Both the position numbers and the translations under genes were made by a program. Below, piece after piece: positions 11,929 to 21,118 of a DNA stretch of 64,000 bases (its first letter is position 1; the number at the start of each line of letters is the position of its first letter). Source of the stretch: Lysinibacillus odysseyi (GTDB lineage: Bacteria; Bacillota; Bacilli; Bacillales_A; Planococcaceae). The notes under the pieces were generated by a model that worked only from the letters and a program-made list of their open reading frames with translations, did no database searches and was not told the origin of the DNA. The stretch spans positions 1,736,001-1,800,000 of the forward strand of contig JABUKB010000001.1 of NCBI GenBank assembly GCA_014595895.1. Reading direction: 5' to 3'.

Positions 11929-12549
11929 TTACTTCATGTTCAACAGTACTTTCAAAGCTTGCTTCATATAATCATCTGTTGTTGTTAAATTGCCATTCTC
12001 TTCTAATTGCGGCTTCACTTTCGCAAGCTCTTTTTCAGAATAGCCTAGCGCTGTTAAGGCTAGCATTGCTTCATCCAGTTCATGTCTGCTTGGATTCACT
12101 CCGAATAATGGCAATTCATCCTCCGTGCTCGGCAGTTCCACCACATCCATCAATGCGCCTAACTTGCCTTTTAAATCCAGAATCATTTGACGGGCTGTTT
12201 TTTTGCCGACTCCGGGAAATTTCACTAAAAATGCTTCGTCTTCCATTTCAATTGCTTGAATGACATGCATCGGTGAACCGGATGCTAAAATAGCCAAAGC
12301 CCCTTTCGGACCGATCCCTGAAACCTGAATCAGTTTACGGAACATTTCACGTTGCTCCAAGCTTGTAAAACCGTATAGCGTATGGGCATCTTCCCGCACC
12401 GCCATATGTACATAAATATGCTGCTCTGCCTGGCTGGCACGGAACGCATATGGATTCGGTGTAAATAATTGATAGCCAATTTGCGCCGTTTCTAACACAA
12501 TATATTCCGGCGTAACACGTGTGACTTGTCCTTTAATATAATCGTACAT
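11929..12549 (-). CDS. ruvA: Holliday junction branch-migration protein RuvA
   Basis: Binds four-way DNA junctions and loads RuvB. The 206 residues comprise an OB fold ([20 protein letters not shown]), helix-hairpin-helix motifs with ISGIGPKGA-type and FPGVGKKTA sequences, and a C-terminal UBA-like domain that contacts RuvB ([11 protein letters not shown]). The ATG at 12549 has GAGGGG just upstream. A start five codons earlier would lie inside that site. Unlike Bacillus there is no bofC upstream; the next gene is a coat-kinase homologue. Confidence 0.97.
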   Translation of the reverse strand: MYDYIKGQVTRVTPEYIVLETAQIGYQLFTPNPYAFRASQAEQHIYVHMAVREDAHTLYGFTSLEQREMFRKLIQVSGIGPKGALAILASGSPMHVIQAIEMEDEAFLVKFPGVGKKTARQMILDLKGKLGALMDVVELPSTEDELPLFGVNPSRHELDEAMLALTALGYSEKELAKVKPQLEENGNLTTTDDYMKQALKVLLNMK

Positions 12550-12605
12550 ATTTTCCCCTCGCATTCAACCCATCTATTATATCATAATGTTCGCTTTTTT
12601 CCCGA

Positions 12606-12643
12606 ACAAAAGTTGAAGGAAAAGAGCCTTTCCTTCAACTTTT
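12606..12643 (-). terminator. Terminator overlapping the end of the coat-kinase gene
   Basis: AAAAGTTGAAGGAAA and its complement, five-base loop, TTTT after the stem on the minus strand. The TGA stop of the upstream kinase gene lies inside the stem. It separates the safA/kinase unit from ruvAB. Confidence 0.8.
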
Positions 12644-13456
12644 ATATGCCTCTATTTGATTATTGACCCGCGGGAAATACATAACAGCTTCTTCTGTAAA
12701 TTCCTGCAAATAATTAAGTAGAACAGGACGTTTTTCTGGTGATACTTGCAACATATACAGCCACTCTCTTAACAGTTCATTCGGGAACATTAAAAAATGA
12801 AGATAGGCTAGCACGGTGTTTGTGTAAGGCTGCTCTTGTAAAATCACATCAATTTGATAATCCACATGCGGCAGCACCCGATGCATCCACAGCAGTACTT
12901 CTTCCTCCGGGCTGCCGATACACGCTAAATCAAAGTCAATTAACAGCGGCTTGGTGCCAAGCAAAAAATTATGGTGCACTACATCTCCGTGCAACACACA
13001 TTTTTCCCTCGTGATAATTGGGGTAATTTGTTGTAAAGCTTTACTTGTTTGCCGACAAATTTCTTCGAAAGCCGCCGCTCCCATAAATGGTTGTAAAGCG
13101 TGCTTCTGTTCCTTAAACTTTTCAAAGCGCATGCGCCATTTTTCTACCAATCGCTGCTCATGCATATAGGAAATATACCAGCCTGCTGTTGTTTCATGTA
13201 AAGTTTGCAACATGTGCAACGTTTGCCGACGGTCCTCTCGAGATCGATAATCTGCCTCTCGTCCATCTACCCAAGGTTGCACAATGTATGGGGATTCTTT
13301 ACGGGATGTAATCGGCAAGCTATAAGGGAAATCCACTTGCTCTAATCGATCGTGTAAATTCCGCACTTTCGCCTCTTGGATGGTATCCGCATAATATTTA
13401 ACAAAGTAGGCTCCTTGCACCGTGTCATAGCGCCAGCAATGTTCCTTGATTTGCAT
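12635..13456 (-). CDS. Spore-coat-type (CotS/YsxE family) phosphotransferase-like protein
   Basis: Protein of 273 residues with the aminoglycoside-phosphotransferase/choline-kinase fold. The Brenner motif LHGDVVHHNFLL (about 159-170) and the metal-binding LIDFDLA (about 176-182) are complete. In Bacillus, proteins of this type (CotS, CotI, YsxE, YutH) are coat-associated, and ysxE sits beside spoVID. Here the gene directly follows a safA-like gene with one base between, so a coat role is a reasonable inference. There is no good ribosome binding site, which suggests translational coupling to safA. Substrate is unknown. Confidence 0.7.
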   Translation of the reverse strand: MQIKEHCWRYDTVQGAYFVKYYADTIQEAKVRNLHDRLEQVDFPYSLPITSRKESPYIVQPWVDGREADYRSREDRRQTLHMLQTLHETTAGWYISYMHEQRLVEKWRMRFEKFKEQKHALQPFMGAAAFEEICRQTSKALQQITPIITREKCVLHGDVVHHNFLLGTKPLLIDFDLACIGSPEEEVLLWMHRVLPHVDYQIDVILQEQPYTNTVLAYLHFLMFPNELLREWLYMLQVSPEKRPVLLNYLQEFTEEAVMYFPRVNNQIEAYKS

Positions 13457-13457
13457 A

Positions 13458-14237
13458 TTACTGCCAAGGAGGCATCGGCTGACATGGGTATGGTTGTTGC
13501 GGATAGTGTTGCTGCGGGAAGTACTGTTGTGGAGAATATTGTTGCGGGTATTCCTGTTCTGGCTGTTCCTCGGAATGTTGTGGCGGATATTGCTGTTCTG
13601 GCTGTTCCTCGGAATGCTGTGGTGGATATGGCATAAATTGTTGAGGTTGCATTTGCTCTACTTGTTCATAGTACCCAGCCACTTGTTGATCTCTTTGCTG
13701 ACACGGTGAAGGCATCATTTGCGGGTACATCATTTGTTGTTGAGGCATCATTTGTTGTTGAGGCATCATTTGCGGGTGGTGCATCATTGGCATTTCCGTC
13801 ATCGGCATCATGGAACAAGGAACGCACCACATCGGCATCATCATCGGCGGCTGACATTGTGGCATCATCATCGGTTGCTGCCACTGCGGCATCATCATCG
13901 GCTGCTGCCACTGTGGCATCATCGATTCCATATCTTCCTCTACGCTAGGCATTTCTGGCGTTGGTCTCCATTGCGGTATTTCTTCAGTGAAATTCGACTT
14001 ATTCTCCGTAAAATTAGACTTATTCTCCATGGAATTAGACTTATCCTCCTTGAAATTGGCCTTATTATAAGCTGTACTTTCCTTAACGGAATCTGGCAAA
14101 ATAACTTCCATCCCCGGAACAATGTAATCCGGGTTTGCTAATTGTGCATTGAGCCTTTTTAACTCTTCAAATCCAATGCCATGTTGTTTGGCGATTTTCC
14201 ACAAGGTGTCACCCTTTTGTACAATATGAATTCGCAC
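13458..14237 (-). CDS. safA: SafA-like spore coat/cortex morphogenetic protein
   Basis: Protein of 259 residues. Residues 1-47 are one LysM domain (HIVQKGDTLWKIAKQHGIG, then NPDYIVPGMEVILP), closely like the N-terminus of B. subtilis SafA, which binds the forespore cortex and organises the inner coat. The rest is low-complexity: Asn/Lys-rich NKSNFTE copies, Met/Gln/Pro repeats of the PQWQQPMMM type, and a Gln/Tyr/Pro tail with HSEEQPEQ copies. The GTG start has GGGAGGT eight bases upstream. In B. subtilis SafA the repeat composition also varies and the C-terminal part is rich in Tyr, Pro and Gln. Confidence 0.82.
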   Translation of the reverse strand: MRIHIVQKGDTLWKIAKQHGIGFEELKRLNAQLANPDYIVPGMEVILPDSVKESTAYNKANFKEDKSNSMENKSNFTENKSNFTEEIPQWRPTPEMPSVEEDMESMMPQWQQPMMMPQWQQPMMMPQCQPPMMMPMWCVPCSMMPMTEMPMMHHPQMMPQQQMMPQQQMMYPQMMPSPCQQRDQQVAGYYEQVEQMQPQQFMPYPPQHSEEQPEQQYPPQHSEEQPEQEYPQQYSPQQYFPQQHYPQQPYPCQPMPPWQ

Positions 14238-14358
14238 TTCGTTTGACCTCCCTTTCTCGCTATAGCATATGCCTATTCAAAGAAAAGGTCACAAATGACA
14301 AGCGTAAAAATTCAGGTCATGCTACACTTATTAGTAGGTATAATTTGAGGTGAAAAAA

Positions 14359-14886
14359 ATGAAAAAAATGCTAGGAGAAGAGCGTCGACTCATACTTTTG
14401 CAATTATTAAAAGAAAAGGGAGCTCCCATTACAGGGACAGATTTAGCCAAGCATGCTAATGTATCCAGACAGGTCATCGTCACAGATATGAATTTATTAA
14501 AAGCACGCAATGAGCCGATTGTATCAACAAGTCAAGGGTACTTGTATTTGGAGGAGCAACCTGCTAACCGCTTCGACCGAAAAATTGTATGCTATCACAC
14601 AAAAGAGCAAACACAGCAGGAACTGTATGCGATAGTCGATTGCGGAGTGACTGTTGAAAATGTCATCGTTGAACATGCCCTCTACGGCGAAATAACAGCA
14701 TCCCTGCGTTTAGCAAATCGGGTAGATGTCGATACATTTTTAAACAGATTAGCTGAAACAAAAGCAGGGTTTCTATCACAACTTACAGATGGCACCCACT
14801 TGCATGTGATCTCTGCAGTGAATGAAGAATTATTAGATAAAGCGGTTTCAAAATTAGATGCATTAGGGATTTTAGTAAAAGAATGA
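14359..14886 (+). CDS. niaR: NAD biosynthesis repressor NiaR
   Basis: Nicotinate-responsive transcriptional repressor of NAD genes (B. subtilis YrxA). The 175 residues begin with a DeoR-like winged helix (EERRLILLQLLKEKGAPITG, then ANVSRQVIVTDMNLLK) and end in a 3H domain with conserved histidines (about H80, H106, H154, H156) that bind metal and ligand. GAGGTG seven bases upstream fixes the ATG at 14359; an in-frame GTG within that site is not the start. It is divergent from safA. The nad genes that neighbour it in Bacillus are missing here, so its targets lie elsewhere. Confidence 0.9.
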   Translation: MKKMLGEERRLILLQLLKEKGAPITGTDLAKHANVSRQVIVTDMNLLKARNEPIVSTSQGYLYLEEQPANRFDRKIVCYHTKEQTQQELYAIVDCGVTVENVIVEHALYGEITASLRLANRVDVDTFLNRLAETKAGFLSQLTDGTHLHVISAVNEELLDKAVSKLDALGILVKE

Positions 14887-14930
14887 AAAAAGGACTGTTC
14901 GAAACATCGGCTTCGAACAGTCCTTTTATA
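14886..14930. terminator. Bidirectional terminator between niaR and the Nudix gene
   Basis: AAAAGGACTGTTCGAA and its exact complement with an eight-base loop, U-rich on both sides. It serves the convergent niaR and Nudix genes. Confidence 0.88.
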
Positions 14931-15477
14931 ATTGCTTCATCTTTGCGATGATCTTCTCATATACAATGAGCAAATCCGGCTCATTGACATATTGGTCTAG
15001 CTCATCTATAGCTAGCCACTCTACTCCGCTATTTTCATCAGGTGCGACGGCTGTTGCAGCTGTTTCATCCGCTTCTAATAAGTACGTTACATTTAAATGC
15101 AAATGTGGTGTTACCCATTGTCCCTTTTTCATATGCCCTTTCACCGTCAAGATATCCAACGCAAATATTTCATCGTGAACAGGAACACTGCAGACACCGG
15201 TTTCTTCCATTACTTCCCGGATTGCCACAGCTAAAAAGTCCGTTTCTCCATCTGCGTGCCCGCCTGTCCAGCCCCATGAATGATAAATATTATGATGAAT
15301 CATTAACACTTTCGTACGTGCTTGATTGACGACAAAGCCTGAAACTGTCATATGTGCCATAGGATTCTCACGTGTTAATACATCTTCGAAAGTAGCTAAG
15401 CATTGCAAAAGAACGGTATGGTCCTGTTGCTCTTGTTCATTAAACGGCTCATAATCTACTAATTGCTGCTGCCACAT
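14926..15477 (-). CDS. Nudix hydrolase
   Basis: Protein of 183 residues with a complete Nudix box: GHADGETDF followed by AIREVMEETGV (about residues 75-97). It should hydrolyse a nucleoside-diphosphate-linked substrate, but the substrate cannot be read from the sequence. An N-terminal extension of about 40 residues precedes the domain. The ATG at 15477 has GAGGTG seven bases upstream; the GTG three codons earlier lies in that site. It lies 29 bases beyond the DCC gene and may share its transcript. Confidence 0.85.
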   Translation of the reverse strand: MWQQQLVDYEPFNEQEQQDHTVLLQCLATFEDVLTRENPMAHMTVSGFVVNQARTKVLMIHHNIYHSWGWTGGHADGETDFLAVAIREVMEETGVCSVPVHDEIFALDILTVKGHMKKGQWVTPHLHLNVTYLLEADETAATAVAPDENSGVEWLAIDELDQYVNEPDLLIVYEKIIAKMKQL

Positions 15478-15506
15478 TTTTTTCACCTCTAAACCATTCT
15501 CGCAAA

Positions 15507-15887
15507 TTAAGACAGAAACCTAGCACGCTGATCGGCTGTCGGGAGCATACATGTATTTTTTTGACCAAATATGCGGTAGCGATGCTTTGCAAACCATGTA
15601 TATGCCAGATCTCTTAGCCGAGGCGGCACTAGCAACGCCAAACCAAATAATCGCCACGGAAACCCTAAACGCAGCGCAATCCTCAACGCAGCTGTCGATT
15701 TTGTATAAGCTTGGTCATTGTCAATCAGTACGACGCTATCCCCTGCAATGTGGAACTGTTCTACATATTGCTGTCCTATGTCACTTTGCAATGAGGCAAA
15801 GCGAAAAGCCCCGCCGTCCCGTTTCATAATAAATTGCACCGATGCATCGCAAAAATTGCATACGCCATCAAATAAAATAATACGCAC
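15507..15887 (-). CDS. Thiol-disulfide oxidoreductase DCC-family protein
   Basis: Small protein of 126 residues with the defining N-terminal motif FDGVCNFC, giving a CxxC pair near residues 10-13. This is the DCC (DUF393, YuxK-like) family, with a presumed thioredoxin-like fold and redox role that has not been proven. The GTG at 15887 is preferred because GAGGTG lies six bases upstream; a GTG at 15896 is the alternative. The ribosome binding site overlaps the pheA stop codon, so the two genes are coupled. Confidence 0.82.
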   Translation of the reverse strand: MRIILFDGVCNFCDASVQFIMKRDGGAFRFASLQSDIGQQYVEQFHIAGDSVVLIDNDQAYTKSTAALRIALRLGFPWRLFGLALLVPPRLRDLAYTWFAKHRYRIFGQKNTCMLPTADQRARFLS

Positions 15888-15897
15888 GTCTGTCACC

Positions 15898-16773
15898 TCA
15901 TTCCGGTGTTGTATACGTATAGTATGTACCTAAAGACTTTACAGAGCAACCAAGTGCTCTTAATTCTTCTACTGCTCCTCGCATCATTGGCTCATGCTCA
16001 TCCGCCATAATATCTACAACAAAGAAATAATCACCTAAACCTGTCTTCAATGGACGAGATTCAATTTTACTTAAATTTAACTTACGCCATGCAAAAACAG
16101 ATAAAATTTGGTGCAACGATCCAGATACATCAGCAGGCAAAGTTAACATAAAGGTTGTTTTCGGATGACCTGTTGATTCTTCCTGCGGCAAACGCAAATT
16201 ATGCTTTGATAATACAAAGAATCGCGTATGATTAAAATGAAAATCATGAATATTGCGCTCTACAATTGTTAAATTATATTTTTCAGCCGCTGAATCATTT
16301 CCAATGGCTGCAATGCGCTGCTCTGGTGATTCCGCTACTAGCTTTGCAGCTGCTGCCGTAGAAGAATACTGATGGAGCGGGACTTTTCCTAAGTTATAAT
16401 GCAAAAATTTATGGCACTGTGCCAGTGCATGAGGATGAGAATAAATCGCCTCTATCTCCTGCCAATCCGCAGCATGCGTTGGATGCACCATTAAATGCTG
16501 CTGAATTTTTGACTGGATTTCAGCAACAGCAAATAAATCCACCTCATGGAATAAATAATCAATCGTTAACGGGACGGACCCCTCTAGCGCATTTTCAATT
16601 GGTACAACAGCCAAATCTACTTTGTCTTCTGCTACAGCTTCTATACATTCAGGAATCGTCGTGCATGGAATCAGCCATTCACCTGGAAATAATCCTTTCG
16701 TTGCTAAAAAGGTAAAGGATGCTTCCGGTCCTAAATAAGCGATTCTTTTGCCCCATTGTTCTCTTACTGCCAT
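15898..16773 (-). CDS. pheA: Prephenate dehydratase
   Basis: Converts prephenate to phenylpyruvate in phenylalanine biosynthesis. The 291 residues comprise a periplasmic-binding-protein-like catalytic domain (YLGPEASFTFLA, VPIENALEGSV, then the catalytic HTRFFVL) and a C-terminal ACT domain for phenylalanine feedback with the ESRP motif (SKIESRPLK). The ATG at 16773 follows GGAGGA; the TTG five codons earlier is part of that site. The pairing with pheB upstream is as in Bacillus. Confidence 0.97.
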   Translation of the reverse strand: MAVREQWGKRIAYLGPEASFTFLATKGLFPGEWLIPCTTIPECIEAVAEDKVDLAVVPIENALEGSVPLTIDYLFHEVDLFAVAEIQSKIQQHLMVHPTHAADWQEIEAIYSHPHALAQCHKFLHYNLGKVPLHQYSSTAAAAKLVAESPEQRIAAIGNDSAAEKYNLTIVERNIHDFHFNHTRFFVLSKHNLRLPQEESTGHPKTTFMLTLPADVSGSLHQILSVFAWRKLNLSKIESRPLKTGLGDYFFVVDIMADEHEPMMRGAVEELRALGCSVKSLGTYYTYTTPE

Positions 16774-16819
16774 CGTCAATTCCTCCAAACACTGTTCTAA
16801 ATTTTCAGTTAATGCTTCA

Positions 16820-16857
16820 TAAAAAAGAGAGAGCGCTTTACTGCGCCCTGCTCTATT
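16820..16857 (-). terminator. Imperfect terminator between pheB and pheA
   Basis: On the minus strand GGGCGC pairs with GCGCTC around AGTAAA, extended by weaker pairs, and is followed by TCTCTTTTTTA. It would let pheA be transcribed partly independently of the obg-pheB unit. Confidence 0.6.
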
Positions 16858-16868
16858 TTACGCTATTC

Positions 16869-17324
16869 CTACAACGCACCAGAACTAATGACCTCTGCAG
16901 ACTCCACAAAGTCATATTGTTTTAAATATCTAACCAATTCGTCTAGCTCAAGTGTCATCGTTGTCACATCTAGCGACAACGTGACATTGGCACGCCCTTG
17001 AATGGGAATTGTCTGGTGAATCGTTAAAACATTGCAATGTGCTTCTGACACAATTTCAAGGAGTTTAGCTAGTGCTCCTTGTCGGTCTAATAACTGAATA
17101 AAGACGGTCAAAATTCGCTCCTGTACAATTGAATGAAAGGGAAAAACAGCATCGCGATATTTATAAAAGGCACTGCGGGACAAGTCGACTTGTTTTACTG
17201 CATCCCAAATCGATGCTACTTTGCCCGCTTGCAACAATTCCTTTGCCTCTAATGTTTTTTGCATCGCATCTGTTAAAACGTCTTCACGCACTAAATAATA
17301 ACGTTGATTGGCAACGTTTTTCAT
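16869..17324 (-). CDS. pheB: ACT-domain protein PheB
   Basis: Protein of 151 residues of the UPF0735/PheB family. The N-terminal half is a helix-turn-helix-like segment (AKELLQAGKVASIWDAVKQV, then DLSRSAFYKYRD). The C-terminal half is an ACT domain (about residues 72-148). It sits between obg and pheA as in B. subtilis. Its biochemical role is unsettled; an amino-acid-sensing regulator is plausible from the ACT domain. The obg stop is 23 bases upstream, so cotranscription with obg is likely. Confidence 0.88.
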   Translation of the reverse strand: MKNVANQRYYLVREDVLTDAMQKTLEAKELLQAGKVASIWDAVKQVDLSRSAFYKYRDAVFPFHSIVQERILTVFIQLLDRQGALAKLLEIVSEAHCNVLTIHQTIPIQGRANVTLSLDVTTMTLELDELVRYLKQYDFVESAEVISSGAL

Positions 17325-17347
17325 TTTCTTCCCTCCAGACCAAAGTG

Positions 17348-18637
17348 CTAGTCAATAAATTCAAATTCAAATTCAAGTAAACGAACGATATCGCCGTCTT
17401 TTGCACCACGTGTACGCAATGCTTCATCTACACCCATCGCACGTAATTGGCGAGCGAAACGACGAATACCATCTTCGCGCGAGAAGTCTGTCATCTTGAA
17501 TAAACGTTCGATCGAACCACCTTCAAGTATCCAAGAACCATCGTCATCACGGCGGATTTCGTAATCATCCTTCTTCGCCTCATGCTTGTAAAGAACCGTT
17601 GCATCTGATTCTTCTTCCGTTATTTCATGCAATTGGAACTCAGGTGTTACTTCCAATAAATCAGCAATTTCGAATAATAATGGTTTTAAACCTTGGCGAG
17701 ATACCGCTGAAACCGGGAATACTTTTACATCTTCGCCGACTTTCTTTTTGAACTCTTCTAGGTTTTCTTCCGCACCTGGCATGTCCATTTTATTGGCTAC
17801 GACAAGTTGCGGACGCTCTGTTAAACGTAAATTATATTGCTCTAACTCATTGTTGATCGTCACGTAATCTTCATACGGGTCGCGACCTTCCATACCACTC
17901 ATATCAATCACATGGACAATAACACGTGTACGCTCAATATGACGTAGGAACTGCATCCCCAATCCGACACCTTGGTGAGCACCTTCGATTAATCCTGGCA
18001 AATCTGCCATTGCAAACGAACGGTTATCCTCTGTTTCAACCATCCCAAGATTCGGTACAATCGTTGTAAAATGGTAAGCACCGATTTTTGGCTTTGCTGC
18101 CGATACAACAGATAATAATGTAGATTTCCCTACAGAAGGGAACCCTACTAAGCCTACATCTGCCAGTACTTTTAACTCCAAAATCACATCAAGCTCTTGA
18201 CCTGGCTCGCCTTTTTCGGCAAGTTCCGGGGCTGGGTTAGCCGGTGTAGCAAAGCGTGAATTACCGCGACCGCCTCGACCCGCTTTTGCGATGATAGCTC
18301 GTTGACCGTGTTCCACTAAGTCTGCAATAACCGCCTGTGTTTCTGCATTAATAACTACTGTGCCTGGGGGAACTTTGACAACTAAGTCCTCTGCACGACG
18401 TCCGTGCATTCCTTTGCTCATTCCATGCTCGCCGCGCTCTGCTTTGAAATGGCGTTTGTAACGGAAGTCCATTAGGGTACGCAATCCTTCTTCTACTTCG
18501 AAAACGACGTTACCGCCGTGACCGCCATCTCCGCCGGCCGGACCGCCATTTGGTACATATTTTTCACGGCGGAAGGCAACCATACCATCTCCACCGTCTC
18601 CACCTTTAACGTAAATCTTTACGTGATCGACAAACAT
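17348..18637 (-). CDS. obg: Obg/CgtA ribosome-associated GTPase
   Basis: GTPase needed for 50S ribosome maturation and for entry into sporulation in Bacillus. The 429 residues form a Gly-rich Obg fold ([19 protein letters not shown]), a G domain ([19 protein letters not shown]) and a C-terminal Obg domain ending in acidic residues. The ATG at 18637 is chosen for its GGGAGTGG site and the typical [16 protein letters not shown] start. It overlaps the 3' end of spo0B by 32 bases, so translation is probably coupled. Confidence 0.97.
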   Translation of the reverse strand: MFVDHVKIYVKGGDGGDGMVAFRREKYVPNGGPAGGDGGHGGNVVFEVEEGLRTLMDFRYKRHFKAERGEHGMSKGMHGRRAEDLVVKVPPGTVVINAETQAVIADLVEHGQRAIIAKAGRGGRGNSRFATPANPAPELAEKGEPGQELDVILELKVLADVGLVGFPSVGKSTLLSVVSAAKPKIGAYHFTTIVPNLGMVETEDNRSFAMADLPGLIEGAHQGVGLGMQFLRHIERTRVIVHVIDMSGMEGRDPYEDYVTINNELEQYNLRLTERPQLVVANKMDMPGAEENLEEFKKKVGEDVKVFPVSAVSRQGLKPLLFEIADLLEVTPEFQLHEITEEESDATVLYKHEAKKDDYEIRRDDDGSWILEGGSIERLFKMTDFSREDGIRRFARQLRAMGVDEALRTRGAKDGDIVRLLEFEFEFID

Positions 18638-19166
18638 TTTTCCACTCCCTATCTCGCCATATAACATGCCACATCGTCTCTGATTGTGCGCAAGTTTCTA
18701 TATGAACATCTTTCCATTCTGTATTCAAGTGCGGTAGTGCTTCAAATTTCCCCGTAAACTTTAATGATAATTGAAAATGTTCCGCAGCACCTGCGATGTC
18801 GATTTCTAGTTGCTGTTCTGTGAAAGCATCTACGAGATCGCTCACATGAAGAATTGTTTTTTCCAAGTATACAATAAACTGCTCGTCCCATTGCACCGAC
18901 AACGGCTCTGTCACGTTTACTGAAAAGGTTGTTTTAAAAATCGAAAAACGCCAATTCATTGTTTGAAGCCATTCAATCGTTTTAGGTAGCCCTATTTTAT
19001 TTAGCTGCGAGGATTGCTTGTACTGCTCTGATAGTTGTTCAATCAGTACTTTTGCTTGAGTCGCCTGCCCCATATCTATATACATGCCAATTAGATGTAA
19101 TTGATTGGCAAAATCATGATTGGCATAACGTAGTACCTCGCGTACTGTTAACGATTGCTGGATCAT
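18606..19166 (-). CDS. spo0B: Sporulation phosphotransferase Spo0B
   Basis: Moves phosphate from Spo0F to Spo0A in the sporulation phosphorelay. The 186 residues begin with the alpha-hairpin dimerisation domain, including the phospho-acceptor histidine in [15 protein letters not shown] (about H18), followed by a degenerate ATPase-like domain. Sequence conservation is low outside the histidine region, as is usual for Spo0B. The position just upstream of obg is diagnostic. The reading frame runs 32 bases into obg. Confidence 0.88.
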   Translation of the reverse strand: MIQQSLTVREVLRYANHDFANQLHLIGMYIDMGQATQAKVLIEQLSEQYKQSSQLNKIGLPKTIEWLQTMNWRFSIFKTTFSVNVTEPLSVQWDEQFIVYLEKTILHVSDLVDAFTEQQLEIDIAGAAEHFQLSLKFTGKFEALPHLNTEWKDVHIETCAQSETMWHVIWRDREWKNVCRSRKDLR

Positions 19167-19280
19167 CTTTGTTCACTCCATTACAGATATAATAAGTATA
19201 ACAATTTTTTTTATACATTGCCTCCAAACGGTTCTACTTAGAACAATTCAACACTTCATAGAGAACTTTTTGACAAAAAT

Positions 19281-19307
19281 AAAGGACTGCAACAAATGCA
19301 GTCCTTT
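19281..19307 (-). terminator. Second terminator hairpin after rpmA
   Basis: AAAGGACTGCA and its complement, short loop, followed on the minus strand by ATTTTTG. It backs up the longer stem at 19313-19356 and insulates spo0B-obg from the ribosomal operon. Confidence 0.75.
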
Positions 19308-19312
19308 CAGCT

Positions 19313-19356
19313 AAAAAAACGTGTAGACAAAGTCGAATGTTGACTTTGTCTACACT
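19313..19356 (-). terminator. Terminator of the rplU-prp-rpmA operon
   Basis: A 14-bp perfect stem (GTGTAGACAAAGTC and complement) with a seven-base loop, followed by GTTTTTTT on the minus strand. A related stem containing TAGACAAAGTCGAA lies at 63907. Confidence 0.88.
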
Positions 19357-19391
19357 GCAACAGAGCCTCAACCCTGCTACTCTTTTTGAAA

Positions 19392-20041
<650 letters not shown>

Positions 20042-20058
20042 CCGGTCCACCTCACAAA

Positions 20059-20367
20059 TTAAGCGTTGATTGCTTCAACAACTAACTTAGTGTATGGTTG
20101 ACGGTGACCTTGTTTACGACGGTAGTTTTTCTTCGCTTTTAATTTGAAAACAGTAATTTTCTTTTGCTTGCCTTCTTTTACAACTTTCGCTGTTACAGTA
20201 GCGCCAGCAACAGTTGGAGCACCAACTTTAACTGTTTCTCCACCTACGAATAAAACTTTGTCAAAAGTAACGATTTCGTCAGCAGCTACACCTAGTTTTT
20301 CAACATAGATTTCTTGACCTGCTTCAACTTTGATTTGTTTACCACCAGTTTCAATAATTGCGTACAT
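20059..20367 (-). CDS. rplU: 50S ribosomal protein L21
   Basis: Large-subunit protein of 102 residues, recognised by the start [18 protein letters not shown] and the basic C-terminal [18 protein letters not shown]. The ATG at 20367 is preceded by GAGGAGGTG. First gene of the rplU-prp-rpmA operon. It is driven by a promoter inside the end of spoIVFB and preceded by a structured leader. Confidence 0.98.
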   Translation of the reverse strand: MYAIIETGGKQIKVEAGQEIYVEKLGVAADEIVTFDKVLFVGGETVKVGAPTVAGATVTAKVVKEGKQKKITVFKLKAKKNYRRKQGHRQPYTKLVVEAINA

Positions 20368-20384
20368 TAAAATGCACCTCCTCA

Positions 20385-20487
20385 AATAGACTAAGACTCG
20401 CCTGTTACTATCAAGGTGTTAGCAGAGTAACTACTAATCTTAGGCACCTTGCCAGTGCGGTTGTAGCGGGTGCTACAAACAATAACA
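20385..20487 (-). promoter_or_regulatory. L21 leader RNA
   Basis: The 5' untranslated region of rplU can form a TTGTAGC/GCTACAA hairpin (20457-20477). It can also pair CAAGGTG with CACCTTG across about 33 bases (about 20413-20451). A structured leader upstream of rplU is known in Firmicutes (L21 leader family) and is thought to mediate autoregulation by L21. The assignment is by position and structure; no covariance search was possible. Confidence 0.65.
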
Positions 20488-20492
20488 TTAAA

Positions 20493-20521
20493 ATACTACC
20501 ATGCCGCAAAATTTAAGTCAA
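20493..20521 (-). promoter_or_regulatory. Sigma-A promoter of rplU-prp-rpmA
   Basis: TTGACT at 20516-20521 and TAGTAT at 20493-20498 on the minus strand, with a 17-base spacer. It overlaps the stop codon of spoIVFB. Confidence 0.8.
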
Positions 20522-21118
20522 CCGCCTAAGCACAATTTTTTCATAAGCGGTGCGGTATTTGCGAATTTTCCATTCAGCAAGCGTTTCACTCCATAGCAGC
20601 AGGCTGAGCGTTAGGACAATAATGGTTTCAGGGAGCATAAACAGCGTCATCACCACTAAAAACGTCAATGCATAAAAGGACCAGGCTATATATATTTCAT
20701 ATAATTTGGTTGTTGGATAAACGGTGAGGATGGCATTACTGATGATTTGCCCTCCATCCAATGGATAGACAGGCAGCAAATTGACCAGTAACAACGCAAT
20801 TTGCAACGTTTGCCACGGTTCCTGCCAAAGAATTGGCAAATAAGCGCCTCCTATATAAGCAATGACTGTAAAAATAGGCCCACCGCTTGCAATCCACATT
20901 CTTTGGTGAAAAGAAGCTTGGCTGCCAAGCTCTATCCTGCCCCCAAAAGGCAATAGGGTCAATTTTTCTATCCGCACGCCATACCATTTACTAACCGCGA
21001 TATGACCCAGCTCATGCCATAGCAATGCCCCCATGAGCAACGCATATTGATGAATTTGCCCGCTTAAAATCCAGACGATCAGCATCACGAGAAATAACGG
21101 ATGCACTTTAATCATCAT
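20513..21118 (-). CDS. spoIVFB: SpoIVFB-like intramembrane metalloprotease (no CBS domain)
   Basis: Site-2-protease family protein that in Bacillus cleaves pro-sigma-K in the outer forespore membrane. The 201 residues contain the zinc motif HELGH (about residues 36-40) and the second active-site motif NLLPVYPLDGGQ (about 118-129) among about six membrane segments. B. subtilis SpoIVFB is about 288 residues with a C-terminal ATP-binding CBS domain; here the protein stops just after the last membrane segment, and rplU follows. The start ATG overlaps the spoIVFA stop, so translation is coupled. A GTG at 21154 is an alternative start. Confidence 0.88.
   Translation of the reverse strand: MMIKVHPLFLVMLIVWILSGQIHQYALLMGALLWHELGHIAVSKWYGVRIEKLTLLPFGGRIELGSQASFHQRMWIASGGPIFTVIAYIGGAYLPILWQEPWQTLQIALLLVNLLPVYPLDGGQIISNAILTVYPTTKLYEIYIAWSFYALTFLVVMTLFMLPETIIVLTLSLLLWSETLAEWKIRKYRTAYEKIVLRRLT

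Noticed and set aside
13988-14040. Short CRISPR-like repeats (repeated TTAGACTTATTCTCC)
   Set aside because: They are in-frame codon repeats of the NKSNFTE segment of the safA-like protein, with no spacers.
13719-14141. Plus-strand frame of 140 codons rich in His and Leu
   Set aside because: Antisense shadow of the Met/Gln/Pro repeats of the safA-like gene.
14339-14344. TATAAT just upstream of niaR as a promoter
   Set aside because: It would start transcription after the ribosome binding site, and no -35 element lies at the right distance.
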